Shown: positions 1 through 8,454 of the stretch, in pieces
How the letters are laid out: each line of letters begins with the position of its first letter
Numbering within the stretch: the stretch's first letter is position 1
Source: CBDDEC01 sp965198045
GTDB lineage: Bacteria; Chloroflexota; Dehalococcoidia; UBA2979
Length of the DNA stretch: 64,000 bases
NCBI GenBank assembly: GCA_965198045.1
Contig: CBDAOL010000012.1
Span: 434,001-498,000 of the forward strand
Reading direction: 5' to 3'
Translations under genes and position numbers: made by a program
The notes under the pieces: generated by a model
What the model was told of the DNA's origin: nothing
Databases searched by the model: none
The model's input: the letters and a program-made list of their open reading frames with translations, nothing else

Positions 1-138
1 GTCGCGGCGCTCCTTGATGTTGGGCGAGTAGGCCGTGCGCTTCAGCACCTCGCCCATCTCCTCGGCGATCGAGGTGAGTGCGGCGTCGGCGATGGCGAGG
101 TCGCTCGCAGAGAGCGCGCTGTTCGGTTCGTTCGTCAT
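1..138 (-). CDS. hyuB: Hydantoinase/oxoprolinase subunit B, N-terminus (partial)
   Basis: Minus-strand ATG at 138 opens a frame that runs off the left edge. About 46 residues are visible, including EEMGEVLKRTAYSPNIKERR, which is the typical start of HyuB/oxoprolinase beta subunits. Its ATG overlaps the stop of hyuA as ATGA, so the two are translationally coupled. Together with HyuA it would form an ATP-dependent hydrolase of cyclic amides such as hydantoins or 5-oxoproline; the actual substrate cannot be read from sequence. Most of the gene lies outside the window. Confidence 0.85.
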   Translation of the reverse strand, partial: MTNEPNSALSASDLAIADAALTSIAEEMGEVLKRTAYSPNIKERRD

Positions 139-2096
139 GCGCGCTCCAGCAGCAGGTTGCCCGCCTCGTCAACGGTCGCACTCCAGCTCGGCGTGACCAG
201 CGTCGTCGTGTCGAGTTGCGTGACGATCACCGGCCCCGGCAGGGCCATCCCCGGGGTCAGGGCGTCTCGCCGATAGAGGGGCGTCGAGGTCGCCGCACCG
301 TCGAACAGCACATCGACCTGGTCAAACGGTTCGCCCGGCGTCACCTCGAACGTGCGAGCCGGCGCCGAGTTCGCCTGGCGCACGCGCGCCGTGGAGCGGA
401 CGTTGACCACCTCGACCGTCGCTGACGCTTCGGCGTGGGCGAAGCGCTGCTCGTGCAGGCGATGGAACTCGGCCAGCGCGGGGGCCGGGTCGCTCGCGTC
501 GCTCAGTGCCACGGTCAGCTCGTACGACTGCCCGAGGTAGCGCAGGTCGAGCGCGAGCTCGATCTGGGCGTCCGCGCGCAGTTCGCCCCGGGCCTCGTTG
601 GCGACAGCACGGAGCGCATCGCCGATCGCGGCGAAGTTCGCCGGCTCGAACGACACGAGGATCGAGCGGGTGCGCGTCGCCGTGAGGTCGCTCTCAGCGG
701 CTCCGTGCGCGGCGAGGACGCCCGGCATCATCGGTACGAGCACGCGAGGCAGCTCCAGCGACTCGGCGAGCGCACAGGCATGCAGCGGCCCGGCGCCGCC
801 GAAGGCCACGAGCGTGAACTCGCGAGGATCGAAGCCACGTTCCACGGAGACGACGCGCAGGGCGCGCTCCATGTTTGCCGTGGCCACCTCAATCACGGCC
901 TCCGCTGCGGCCTCGACGCTCGCGAACGCCTCCAGCAGCGGCCCGGCCGCCCGGCGGGCGCGCTCGACATCCAGGGGCATCGCACCGTCCAGCAGGCCGC
1001 CGTCGCCCAGACGGCCCAGTACCGCCTGCGCATCGGTCACCGTGAAGTCCTCGCCGCGGCCGTAGCAGGCGGGGCCGGGCTCGGCGCCCGCTGACCGTGG
1101 GCCGACGCGCAGCGCTCCGCCCGCGTCGAGGCGGGCGATCGAACCGCCGCCCGCGCCCACCGTATGGACGTCGACGACGGGGGTGCGCGCGGGCAGACCG
1201 CCGACGACCACGTCGGCCCGGGTTGGCACCTCGGCGTCGCAGAGCGCGACATCGGTGGAGGTGCCGCCCATGTCGAACGTTAGGATGCGCTCGAATCCGG
1301 CGGCACGTGACAGCGCGAACGCGCCGGCCACGCCGGCGGCGGGGCCGGAGAGCAGCGTAGCCACCGGCAGGCGGCCTGCCCGTTCGGTGCTGGCTGCGCC
1401 GCCGTCGGACTGCACGATGTGCAGCTCGCGGCAGCCCCGGTCCTCGAGGCCTCGCGCCAGTTGCGAGACATAACGGGACATCACTGGCCCGACGTAGGCG
1501 TTCAGCGCCGTCGTCGCGGTCCGTTCCACCTCGCGGTACTCGGGCGACACCGCCGTCGAGAGTGAGAGGAACAGCCCCGCCTGGCCTGCCGGGCCGTTGA
1601 ACAGCTCCTCGAGCGCGGGGTTCGCATAGGAGTAGAGCAGCGACACGGCGATCGCCTCGGCGTCCCGTTCGGCGGCCTCGCGCACGATTTCGCGCACCTC
1701 GGAGTGGTCGGGCGCCTCCGCGACCGAGCCGTCGGGGTCGAGCCGGCCATGCAGTTCGAACAGCAGCTCGTCCGGCACCAGTGGCTCGGGCGTTTCTGGC
1801 TCCAGGTCGTAGATGTCCGGCCGCGTCTGCCGGCCAATCGTGATCAGGTCGCGCATGCCCTCGGTCAGCACCAGGGCGATGCGCGCTCCGCGACGCTCGA
1901 GGACCGCGTTCGTGGCCACCGTCGATCCGTGCACCACGAGGTCGGGCGTGACGCCCAGCGCGTCGATGCCTTCGAGGACCGCGCGCGATGGGTCGTCGGG
2001 CGTGGAGGGGCGCTTGTGCACGCGCAGGGAGTCGCCGTCCCACAGTAGAAAGTCGGTGAACGTGCCGCCGACATCGACGCCGAGGACGACGCTCAT
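135..2096 (-). CDS. hyuA: Hydantoinase/oxoprolinase subunit A
   Basis: 653 residues, a normal length for HyuA. The N-terminus has the phosphate-binding GVDVGGTFTDFLLWDG motif of the ASKHA (actin/hexokinase) fold. Further along are the second nucleotide motif FDMGGTSTDVALCDA and the glycine-rich AFGGAGPLHACALAE segment typical of the family. It should be the ATP-hydrolysing subunit that acts with the adjacent HyuB to open a cyclic amide such as hydantoin or 5-oxoproline in the cytoplasm. hyuB follows directly with an ATGA overlap. The roughly 190 bp upstream separates it from the divergent ribosomal protein gene and probably holds both promoters. Substrate remains unknown. Confidence 0.92.
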   Translation of the reverse strand: MSVVLGVDVGGTFTDFLLWDGDSLRVHKRPSTPDDPSRAVLEGIDALGVTPDLVVHGSTVATNAVLERRGARIALVLTEGMRDLITIGRQTRPDIYDLEPETPEPLVPDELLFELHGRLDPDGSVAEAPDHSEVREIVREAAERDAEAIAVSLLYSYANPALEELFNGPAGQAGLFLSLSTAVSPEYREVERTATTALNAYVGPVMSRYVSQLARGLEDRGCRELHIVQSDGGAASTERAGRLPVATLLSGPAAGVAGAFALSRAAGFERILTFDMGGTSTDVALCDAEVPTRADVVVGGLPARTPVVDVHTVGAGGGSIARLDAGGALRVGPRSAGAEPGPACYGRGEDFTVTDAQAVLGRLGDGGLLDGAMPLDVERARRAAGPLLEAFASVEAAAEAVIEVATANMERALRVVSVERGFDPREFTLVAFGGAGPLHACALAESLELPRVLVPMMPGVLAAHGAAESDLTATRTRSILVSFEPANFAAIGDALRAVANEARGELRADAQIELALDLRYLGQSYELTVALSDASDPAPALAEFHRLHEQRFAHAEASATVEVVNVRSTARVRQANSAPARTFEVTPGEPFDQVDVLFDGAATSTPLYRRDALTPGMALPGPVIVTQLDTTTLVTPSWSATVDEAGNLLLERA

Positions 2097-2289
2097 GGCG
2101 TGATCGGCGGCCGTGTGGCAGGGTCCTGCATGGCGGCCATGCTAGCAGCGGCGCGCGCTCGTCGGCGGCCTGCTGCCTCGCTTCGTCTTGACCCTCTGCG
2201 GGCGCGTTGTTAGCGTCGAATGTCCGCACACGACACAGATCGAGACAGACGCAGCGCTGCCCCTCGGCGGGCGCGCGAGGACGACCACG

Positions 2290-2994
2290 ATGACCGACAC
2301 CTATCCCGTCACGACGCGTGAGATCACCGGCAAGAAGGTGCGCGGACTACGCCGCGACGGCATCGTGCCGGCCAACATCTACGGACGCGGCGTCGAGTCG
2401 CTCGCGGTGCAGATCCCGTTCGCCGAGGCGCGCGTGATGCTCAACGCGCACGGTCGCAACACGCTGATCGAAGTCCAGGTCGGCGGCGAGGCAGAACCGC
2501 GCTCCGTCATCGTCCGTGATCTCGAACGTGAACCGGTCTCGGGCTCGATCCAGCACATCGATTTCCTGCAGGTGGATCTCTCGCGCAAGATCCAGGCGGA
2601 CGTGCCGGTGCAGCTCCTCGGCGAGGCGCCGGCGACACAGACGTGGGACGGCATCCTGGTCCACGAGACCGACAGCGTCACCATCGAGGCGCTCCCGAGC
2701 GACCTCCCGGACCACTTCGAGATCTCGGTCGATGGCCTGATGGAGCTGGACGATCAGCTCACGGCGGGCGACCTCGTGATCCCCTCCGGCGTCGAGCTCA
2801 TTGCCGACGCGTCGACCGTGATCGCGCGCATCGCGCGGCCGCGGCTCGAGGTCGAGGAGGAAGAGGAGGAGTTGCTCGAGGGCGAAGAGCTGCTCGAGGG
2901 CGAAGAGCTGCTCGAGGGCGAAGAGGCTCCCGAGGCCGAGGAGGGCGCGGCTGCCGAGGGCGCCGACGGCGAGGCTGCCACGGACGAGGACTAG
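2290..2994 (+). CDS. rplY: 50S ribosomal protein bL25 (CTC type, acidic tail)
   Basis: The start is placed at the ATG of MTDTYPVTTREITGKKVRG; an upstream in-frame extension has no L25 character. It gives 234 residues with the two-domain TL5/CTC form: an N-terminal 5S-rRNA-binding domain (GIVPANIYGRG near residue 30; DLEREPVSGSIQHIDFLQVD) and a C-terminal beta domain (EALPSDLPDHFEISVDGL). The last 45 residues are almost wholly acidic and carry three tandem LLEGEE units encoded by 18-bp DNA repeats. It binds 5S rRNA in the large ribosomal subunit. It stands alone on the plus strand, convergent with rlmN. Confidence 0.95.
   Translation: MTDTYPVTTREITGKKVRGLRRDGIVPANIYGRGVESLAVQIPFAEARVMLNAHGRNTLIEVQVGGEAEPRSVIVRDLEREPVSGSIQHIDFLQVDLSRKIQADVPVQLLGEAPATQTWDGILVHETDSVTIEALPSDLPDHFEISVDGLMELDDQLTAGDLVIPSGVELIADASTVIARIARPRLEVEEEEEELLEGEELLEGEELLEGEEAPEAEEGAAAEGADGEAATDED
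2869..2922 (+). repeat. Three 18-bp tandem repeats inside rplY
   Basis: Three in-frame copies of GAGCTGCTCGAGGGCGAA (the first has TTG for CTG) encode repeated ELLEGE units in the acidic tail of bL25. Copies two and three are identical, which suggests recent slippage or duplication. The repeat keeps the reading frame and the negative charge. Confidence 0.9.
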
Positions 2995-3035
2995 CCCTCG
3001 TCTGTCCTGCCCGAGACAACCTGCACGAGCGAGCC

Positions 3036-4139
3036 CTACGCGTCGAGCTGAATCACACCGATGTCGCTTGAGGCGGCGCTGATCCCGAGCTGGACGTCGC
3101 TGCGGAGCTGTCCGCATGCGGCCGCGATCTCCACGCCGCGCTCGACACGAACAGTCGCGTTGATGCCCGCCCGCTGCAGCTCGCGCTGGAACGCTCGCAC
3201 GCGATGACGCGTGGGACGGCGCAGATCGGGCCCGGCCGTCGGGTTGTACGGGATCAAGTTGACGTGGGCGTTGATGCCACGGATTCGCCTCGCGAGGGCG
3301 CGCGCCTGCTCGGGCGAGTCGTTGACGTGGTCTAGCAGTGCGTAGGCGAACGTGACGCGCCGCCCTCGACGCTCGATGTAGTCGCGGGCGGCGTCGAGCA
3401 GGTCATCGATCGAAATGCCGGCCGCTGTCGGGATCAGCTGCCGCCGCAGCTCGTCGTCGGGCGCATGCAGCGAGATCGCCAGGCCAATCTGCCACTCCTC
3501 GTCGGCCAGCCGCGCGATGGCGCGTGGCAAGCCGACCGTGGAGACGGTGATGCCACGCTGGCGCAGATCGAGCCCGCCTTCGTCGACGAGCCAATGGATC
3601 GAGCGCAGCGTGGCGTCGAGGTTGGCGAGCGGCTCGCCCATGCCCATGAACACCACGTTCGTGACGCGCCGCTCGCGTGCGAAGTGGAGCACCTGCGCGA
3701 CGATCTCGTGCGGCGTCAGGTTGCGGGTGAAGCCCTGCAGACCGGTCGCGCAGAACACGCAGCCCATCGCGCATCCCACCTGGGTTGAGATGCAGACGGT
3801 CGTCCGTCCACTCGCAGTCGCCTCGTCGGGGTCGTAGTCCATCCGCACCGCCTCGACGGCGTCGCCATCGCCGAGGTCAAGCAGCACCTTGGTCGTAGCG
3901 CCGTCGTCCGTAGCCCGCTCGGCCAGGACCGGCAACGTGTCGAGGCGGTACCGCTCTGCGAGCTGCGAACGCAGCGCTTCCGGGAGGTTGGTCATCTCCT
4001 CGAAGCTCGCCGCGCCGTCCCGCAGCACCCAGCGCACCACCTGGCGCGCCCGGTAGGCGGGCTCGCCGAGCGCGACGATATCGCGCTCGAACTCCTCGAG
4101 GCTGCGGTCGAACAGGGCTGTCGTGGGGGACGCGGTCAT
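3036..4139 (-). CDS. rlmN: 23S rRNA (adenine2503-C2)-methyltransferase RlmN
   Basis: 367 residues, normal for RlmN, a radical-SAM enzyme that methylates A2503 of 23S rRNA and A37 of some tRNAs. The 4Fe-4S motif CAMGCVFC lies at residues 123-130. The family segment FMGMGEPLANLDATL follows, and the C-terminal VEIAAACGQLR carries the cysteine that is methylated during catalysis. An N-terminal RlmN helical domain (EFERDIVALGEPAYRARQV) is present. It is the last gene of a minus-strand run secG, solute-binding protein, fmt, rlmN with short gaps, so it is probably cotranscribed with fmt. Confidence 0.96.
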   Translation of the reverse strand: MTASPTTALFDRSLEEFERDIVALGEPAYRARQVVRWVLRDGAASFEEMTNLPEALRSQLAERYRLDTLPVLAERATDDGATTKVLLDLGDGDAVEAVRMDYDPDEATASGRTTVCISTQVGCAMGCVFCATGLQGFTRNLTPHEIVAQVLHFARERRVTNVVFMGMGEPLANLDATLRSIHWLVDEGGLDLRQRGITVSTVGLPRAIARLADEEWQIGLAISLHAPDDELRRQLIPTAAGISIDDLLDAARDYIERRGRRVTFAYALLDHVNDSPEQARALARRIRGINAHVNLIPYNPTAGPDLRRPTRHRVRAFQRELQRAGINATVRVERGVEIAAACGQLRSDVQLGISAASSDIGVIQLDA

Positions 4140-4160
4140 GCGATCGAGGATAGAGCGCGC

Positions 4161-5126
4161 TCAGCTCAGCCGCGCGCCGATGAAATCACGGTCGCCGTTC
4201 AGGAAGTCCTCGATGTCCATCGGGCGCTTTCCCGGGCGCTGGATGCGCAGCAGCGCGAGGGCGCCTTCACCGCACGCCACCACAGCGCGCGCCTCGCGGC
4301 CAGCGAGCGGGGCGGGCAGCGCTGCGCGCCCGCCGTCGAGGACGGTGCCGGATCGCGCCTCAGCGTCGAAGTCCAAGGGCCAGGCCTCGTGAACCGAGAG
4401 CGGCTCGTCGCCGTAGGTGGTGGTGGCCACCGGCCATGGCTGCAGCGCGCGCACGCGCCGGGCCAGCGCCTCGGCCGGCTGCGACCAGTCGAGCACCCCG
4501 TCCGCTTTCTCCAGTCGTGGCGCGTATGTCGCGAGCGACTCGTCCTGTGGTTCGTCGACGGCTTCGCCGCGCAGCCACGCCGGCAGCGTCTCCGCGAGCA
4601 GCTCCGCACCCACATTGGCGAGGCGACCAGTGAGCGTCTCGGTGGTGTCGAGCGGCTCGATCGGCGTCGCGCGCGAGGCAACGATCGGCCCCGCGTCGAC
4701 CTCACGGACCACACGCATCAGCGTGACGCCGGCCTCCGTGTCGCCATCGAGGACCGCCGCGGCGACCGGTGAAGCGCCACGATGGCGCGGCAACAACGAT
4801 GCATGCACGTTCAGCAGCCCTCGAGGCAGCGCGTCGAGCAGGTGCTGGGGCAGGATGTGCCCGGACGCGGCGACGACGCCTGCCTCCACGCCCAGCGCCG
4901 TGAGCGCTTCGGTCGTGTCGCGACGCACCCGCTGTGGTTGCAGCATCGTTGCCACTCCACGCTCGACGGCCAGCTCCTTGACGGGCGTCTGCTGCAGCCG
5001 TCCGCTACGCCCGCGTGCGCGGTCGGGCTGCGTCACGACCGCCGCCACCTCCACGCCCGGCAGGTCGAGGATGGCGCGCAGCGAGGGCACGGCATAGTCG
5101 GGCGAGCCGAAGAAGGCGATGCGCAT
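4161..5126 (-). CDS. fmt: Methionyl-tRNA formyltransferase
   Basis: The start is set at the ATG of MRIAFFGSPDYAVPSL, which matches the conserved N-terminus; this gives 321 residues, the usual length. It transfers a formyl group from 10-formyl-THF to initiator Met-tRNA. The catalytic-domain signature SLLPRHRGASPVAAAVLDGD is intact (Asn/His/Asp active-site region: LNVHASLLPRHRG), followed by the C-terminal OB-like domain (SVHEAWPLD). It lies 21 bp upstream of rlmN and downstream of a solute-binding-protein gene in the same direction. Confidence 0.95.
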   Translation of the reverse strand: MRIAFFGSPDYAVPSLRAILDLPGVEVAAVVTQPDRARGRSGRLQQTPVKELAVERGVATMLQPQRVRRDTTEALTALGVEAGVVAASGHILPQHLLDALPRGLLNVHASLLPRHRGASPVAAAVLDGDTEAGVTLMRVVREVDAGPIVASRATPIEPLDTTETLTGRLANVGAELLAETLPAWLRGEAVDEPQDESLATYAPRLEKADGVLDWSQPAEALARRVRALQPWPVATTTYGDEPLSVHEAWPLDFDAEARSGTVLDGGRAALPAPLAGREARAVVACGEGALALLRIQRPGKRPMDIEDFLNGDRDFIGARLS

Positions 5127-5163
5127 GCCTCGATCGTAGCTGCCTTCGCGCCGCGAGCGAGGT

Positions 5164-6720
5164 TCACCGATCGCTGAAGTGCCACTCGTGGATGCCGTTG
5201 AACCGACTCGCCGCCGCGAACAGCAGGCCGGGCGCTGGCGCCTCAAGGCTGGCCGGGCGCACATAACTACGGACCGGATAGAGCAGCACAAGGCTGGCCG
5301 CCTCGCGATCGAAGCGCGCGACGAAGTCGTCGTAGAACTCCCGCCGCACGTTCACATCGAGGGTGACCCGCGCTACCTCGAGCAGTGCGTCAGCGATCGG
5401 ATCGGAGAACCCGGCGATGTTCTGGCCGTCGAGGCTCAACTGCGACGTGTGCCAGCCGCTGTAAGGGTCGGGGTCGGCGGCGGGCTCCCACCCGAAGATC
5501 GCGAGGTCGAAGTCCCGAGGCCGCAGGCGCGCGGCCAGCAACTCGGCAGCGGGCAGCGTCTCGATGTCGACCGTCACGCCCTGCGCGCTCAGCTGCGCCG
5601 CGACCGCTTCGGCGAGGGTTTCACGGAACGGGTCGATGTTCGTCGCCAGGGTGAGGCGCAGCACTCGGCCGTCACGCGCGCGACGGCGCTCCTCGTCCAG
5701 CGGCCATCCGGCATCGAGCCACATCGTCTCCAGCGCACCCGCGCCCGGAGCTGGCGAAGCGTCGCGCTCCGTTGCGGCCCACGAGGTGGGTACGAACACG
5801 CCTGCGCCCGGCAGTCCACGGTCGCCGACGGCCAGCAGTTGGAGTTGGTCACGGTCAATCGACGCCAGCACCGCAAGCCGCAGCGCCGCGTCGTCGAGGG
5901 GTGATGTGGCGTTGTTCAGGTAGAGGATGGTGAACGCGTTCCGCGTCAGGGGCGTCGCAACCAGCGCCGATCCGTCGACGGCGGCCACGCTCCCGGCCGT
6001 CTCGCTCAGCAGCGCACCGTCGATCTCGCCGGCGTCGAGCGCGCGGGTGAGCGAGCCCTCGTCGTCAAAGAAGCGCAGCGTCAGGCGCGAGAGCCGCGGT
6101 GAGCCCTCGCGGTACGACGTGTTGCGCTCGAGGATCGCCTCGGCGGTGGTGACCTCGACCACGCGGTAGGGCCCGGTCCCGACGGTGCCCTCGACGGCGT
6201 GGGCCGGGCGGATGCCCACCACCAGTCGAGTCAGGAAGCCGGCCGACGGCTCCTCGAGGTGCAGGACGAGCGTGCGCTCGTCCACGCGCAGCAGTCGCAC
6301 GTCCGACCACTGCGCGGCGAGTCTCGCCGGGCCCGCGAACGCGGGGTCCTGTATCGCCTCGAGGGTGGCCACAACATCGGACATGGTGACTGGCGCGCCG
6401 TCGTGCCAGGTCAGGCCGTCGCGAAGGACGACCGTGTAGGTGCGCCCATCCGGGGTCACATCCCAGCGCTCCGCGAGGTCGAGCTGGGGGAGACCGTTAG
6501 GTCCGAGGCGCATGAGGCCGTTGAATACGAGCGCCGCCAGGTCGCGCTCGACGCCGGTCTGCGCGAGGAGCGGGTCGACCACCCTTGGTCGTCCGACGAT
6601 ACCCTCGACGTACTCGCTCGTGCTCCCGCTGCTTCGCCCTACCAGTAGTGCTGTGGCGAGCACCGCGGTCAACCCGAGCGCGAGCGCTGCGAGGTAGGCG
6701 GCGCGCGCCAGCGAGGTCAC
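5164..6720 (-). CDS. Peptide-type ABC transporter substrate-binding protein (SBP family 5)
   Basis: A GTG start at 6720 gives 518 residues; it lies 37 bp after the secG stop. An N-terminal hydrophobic segment (AAYLAALALGLTAVLATALLVG) is a signal anchor with no lipobox cysteine. The family-5 fold follows: LDLAERWDVTPDGRTYTVVL near residue 80, then GTGPYRVVEVTTAEAILERN and ILYLNNATSPLDDAALRLAV. These proteins bind peptides, nickel or glycosides outside the membrane for an ABC permease, but no permease genes are nearby, so the partner is encoded elsewhere or the protein has another role. The secG-SBP-fmt-rlmN order suggests one transcript. Confidence 0.88.
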   Translation of the reverse strand: MTSLARAAYLAALALGLTAVLATALLVGRSSGSTSEYVEGIVGRPRVVDPLLAQTGVERDLAALVFNGLMRLGPNGLPQLDLAERWDVTPDGRTYTVVLRDGLTWHDGAPVTMSDVVATLEAIQDPAFAGPARLAAQWSDVRLLRVDERTLVLHLEEPSAGFLTRLVVGIRPAHAVEGTVGTGPYRVVEVTTAEAILERNTSYREGSPRLSRLTLRFFDDEGSLTRALDAGEIDGALLSETAGSVAAVDGSALVATPLTRNAFTILYLNNATSPLDDAALRLAVLASIDRDQLQLLAVGDRGLPGAGVFVPTSWAATERDASPAPGAGALETMWLDAGWPLDEERRRARDGRVLRLTLATNIDPFRETLAEAVAAQLSAQGVTVDIETLPAAELLAARLRPRDFDLAIFGWEPAADPDPYSGWHTSQLSLDGQNIAGFSDPIADALLEVARVTLDVNVRREFYDDFVARFDREAASLVLLYPVRSYVRPASLEAPAPGLLFAAASRFNGIHEWHFSDR

Positions 6721-6757
6721 GCGGGAACCTCGAGCTGTGTTGCGTGGAGTGCTGGTG

Positions 6758-6982
6758 TTAGGACGCGGCCACGGACCAGGCGGACATGCCGATGAACACT
6801 GCGACAACGACGATCGTCAGTCGGTGCATCGATCGCTGCAGACCGCGCTTCGTGCGGAACTGAGCGTCCTGGCCGCCCAGTGCGGCGCCAAACCCGGTGC
6901 CGCGCACCTGCAGCAACACGAGCACGATCAACAGGACCGAGACGAGGATCTGCGCCAGGCTGAGGAAGTCGCGGAGTTCCAT
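6758..6982 (-). CDS. secG: Preprotein translocase subunit SecG
   Basis: 74 residues with two hydrophobic segments (residues 10-27, ILVSVLLIVLVLLQVRG, and about 55-73) joined by a loop containing GFGAALGGQDAQFRTKRG, close to the SecG consensus. SecG is the small accessory membrane subunit of the SecYEG channel. It begins a minus-strand run with the solute-binding protein, fmt and rlmN. Confidence 0.93.
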   Translation of the reverse strand: MELRDFLSLAQILVSVLLIVLVLLQVRGTGFGAALGGQDAQFRTKRGLQRSMHRLTIVVVAVFIGMSAWSVAAS

Positions 6983-7027
6983 GGTGATCCGAGGCTATGG
7001 TGCGCTGGATTCTTGGGCAAGCGCCCA

Positions 7028-8347
7028 CTAGCTGATCGTAGCGGCCTCGGCGGTCACCCGCAGATCGCGCTCGTAGTAGAGGCGCATCACGGCGCTCGCC
7101 AGCCGCTCCGAGTCGTGACGGTAGCGTTGCTCCGGGTCGACCACGTCGGCCAGGGCGAGCCGCGCGCCGAAGTAGTTCGCATCGCCGGGCGCCGAGACCG
7201 GGTCGGACCGCCACTCGGTCGGCAGTGGCTCCGCAGGCAGGTTAGAGTTTGCCAGCACCACGTCGATCAACCTCGGCGCGTCGAGGTGGCGATGGATCGC
7301 CGCGAGGTGGTCCGCGGCGTCGTAGCCATCCGTCTCACCCGCCTGAGTCGCGACGTTACTGATCAGCACCTTGTGCGCCTGCGTCTCGACGAGCGCTTGG
7401 CCGATCTGCTGGACGAGCAGGTTCGGCAGGATCGAGGTGTAGAGGCTGCCCGGTCCAATGATTACAAAGTCCGCCTCGAGGATCGCGCGTACCGCCTGCG
7501 GATGCGCGCGCACATCCGGCGGTTCGATGAACACCGTCTCCGGCTGCGAGCCGGCAGCCGGGATGCGTGACTCGCCCCGAATCGTCTCGCCGTTGCGCAG
7601 CTTCGCGCCTAGCGTCACGTCCTCGAGGGAAGCGGGGACGATGCGACCGCGCACCGCCAGCACGCGCGAGGTGGCGGCGATCGCCTCCTCCATGTTGCCG
7701 GTGACGTCGGCCATCGCGGTGATGAAGAGGTTGCCGAACGAGTGCCCGGCGATGCCCTCGCCGGCGCGCTCATCGAAGCGGTACTGGAACAGGTCTGTCA
7801 CGAGGGGTTCCGCATCGGCCAGCGCGGCGATGCAGTTGCGGAGGTCGCCCGGCGGAAGGACCTGGAGGTCGCGGCGCAGGCGTCCGCTCGAGCCCCCGTC
7901 GTCGGCGACGGTCACGATCGCCGTGAGGTTCGTGGTGTAGCGCTTGAGGCCGCGCAGCAGCATCGAGAGGCCGGTGCCACCGCCGATGGCGACGACTCGC
8001 GGGCCGCGCTCCTGGGTGCGACGCTGGTAGACGCGCTCGAAGATGTCGTCCTCGTCCGACTGCGACGCCGGCAGCAATGCCGAGGCCAGCGAGCGGTTCA
8101 GCCGCCAGCCCGCGAACGCGGCGAGCCCGCCGGCGATGCCCACGAAGAGCACGCCGCGGATCCACTGCGGGATGAACTGCAGGGTGATCCAGTACGCGGA
8201 GTCAGGGAACGTGTAGGCGACGTAGAGCTCCCGCAGGAGGTACGCGAAGCCGAGGCCCATGATCGTGACAGCCACCACCAGCAGCGCCAGCCAGCGCTTG
8301 ATGTGGAGCCCGAAGTACAGCCACTTAGTGAAGTTCTGGCGGCTCAC
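7028..8347 (-). CDS. YvcK/CofD-like protein with N-terminal membrane anchor
   Basis: 439 residues. Residues about 17-40 and 55-85 are hydrophobic (LALLVVAVTIMGLGFAYLL and GVLFVGIAGGLAAFAGW), giving a two-TM anchor. From about residue 115 the YvcK/GlmR domain is clear: VVAIGGGTGLSMLLRGLKRY, TVADDGGSSGRLRRDL, PGDLRNCIAALAD and FGNLFITAM. In Bacillus, YvcK/GlmR binds UDP-GlcNAc and supports cell-wall precursor supply and growth on gluconeogenic carbon. The membrane-anchored form is common in Chloroflexota and differs from the soluble Bacillus protein. The gene runs toward secG and may share its operon. Confidence 0.9.
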   Translation of the reverse strand: MSRQNFTKWLYFGLHIKRWLALLVVAVTIMGLGFAYLLRELYVAYTFPDSAYWITLQFIPQWIRGVLFVGIAGGLAAFAGWRLNRSLASALLPASQSDEDDIFERVYQRRTQERGPRVVAIGGGTGLSMLLRGLKRYTTNLTAIVTVADDGGSSGRLRRDLQVLPPGDLRNCIAALADAEPLVTDLFQYRFDERAGEGIAGHSFGNLFITAMADVTGNMEEAIAATSRVLAVRGRIVPASLEDVTLGAKLRNGETIRGESRIPAAGSQPETVFIEPPDVRAHPQAVRAILEADFVIIGPGSLYTSILPNLLVQQIGQALVETQAHKVLISNVATQAGETDGYDAADHLAAIHRHLDAPRLIDVVLANSNLPAEPLPTEWRSDPVSAPGDANYFGARLALADVVDPEQRYRHDSERLASAVMRLYYERDLRVTAEAATIS

Positions 8348-8454
8348 GCCTGAATACGCTCTTCTCCACCCGCCGTGTGCCCAGTAAATAGCCCAGCGGG
8401 AGCATCGTCAACAACGAGGACCCATCGACCGGCTATCGCTTCCCTGCGCGACAT

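Noticed and set aside
889..2229. Long Arg/Ala-rich open frame on the minus strand overlapping hyuA
   Set aside because: Composition is a GC-rich shadow with no conserved segment; the hyuA frame is clearly the real one.
2869..2922. Direct repeats considered as a CRISPR-like array
   Set aside because: No spacers, in-frame 18-bp units inside rplY, and no cas genes.
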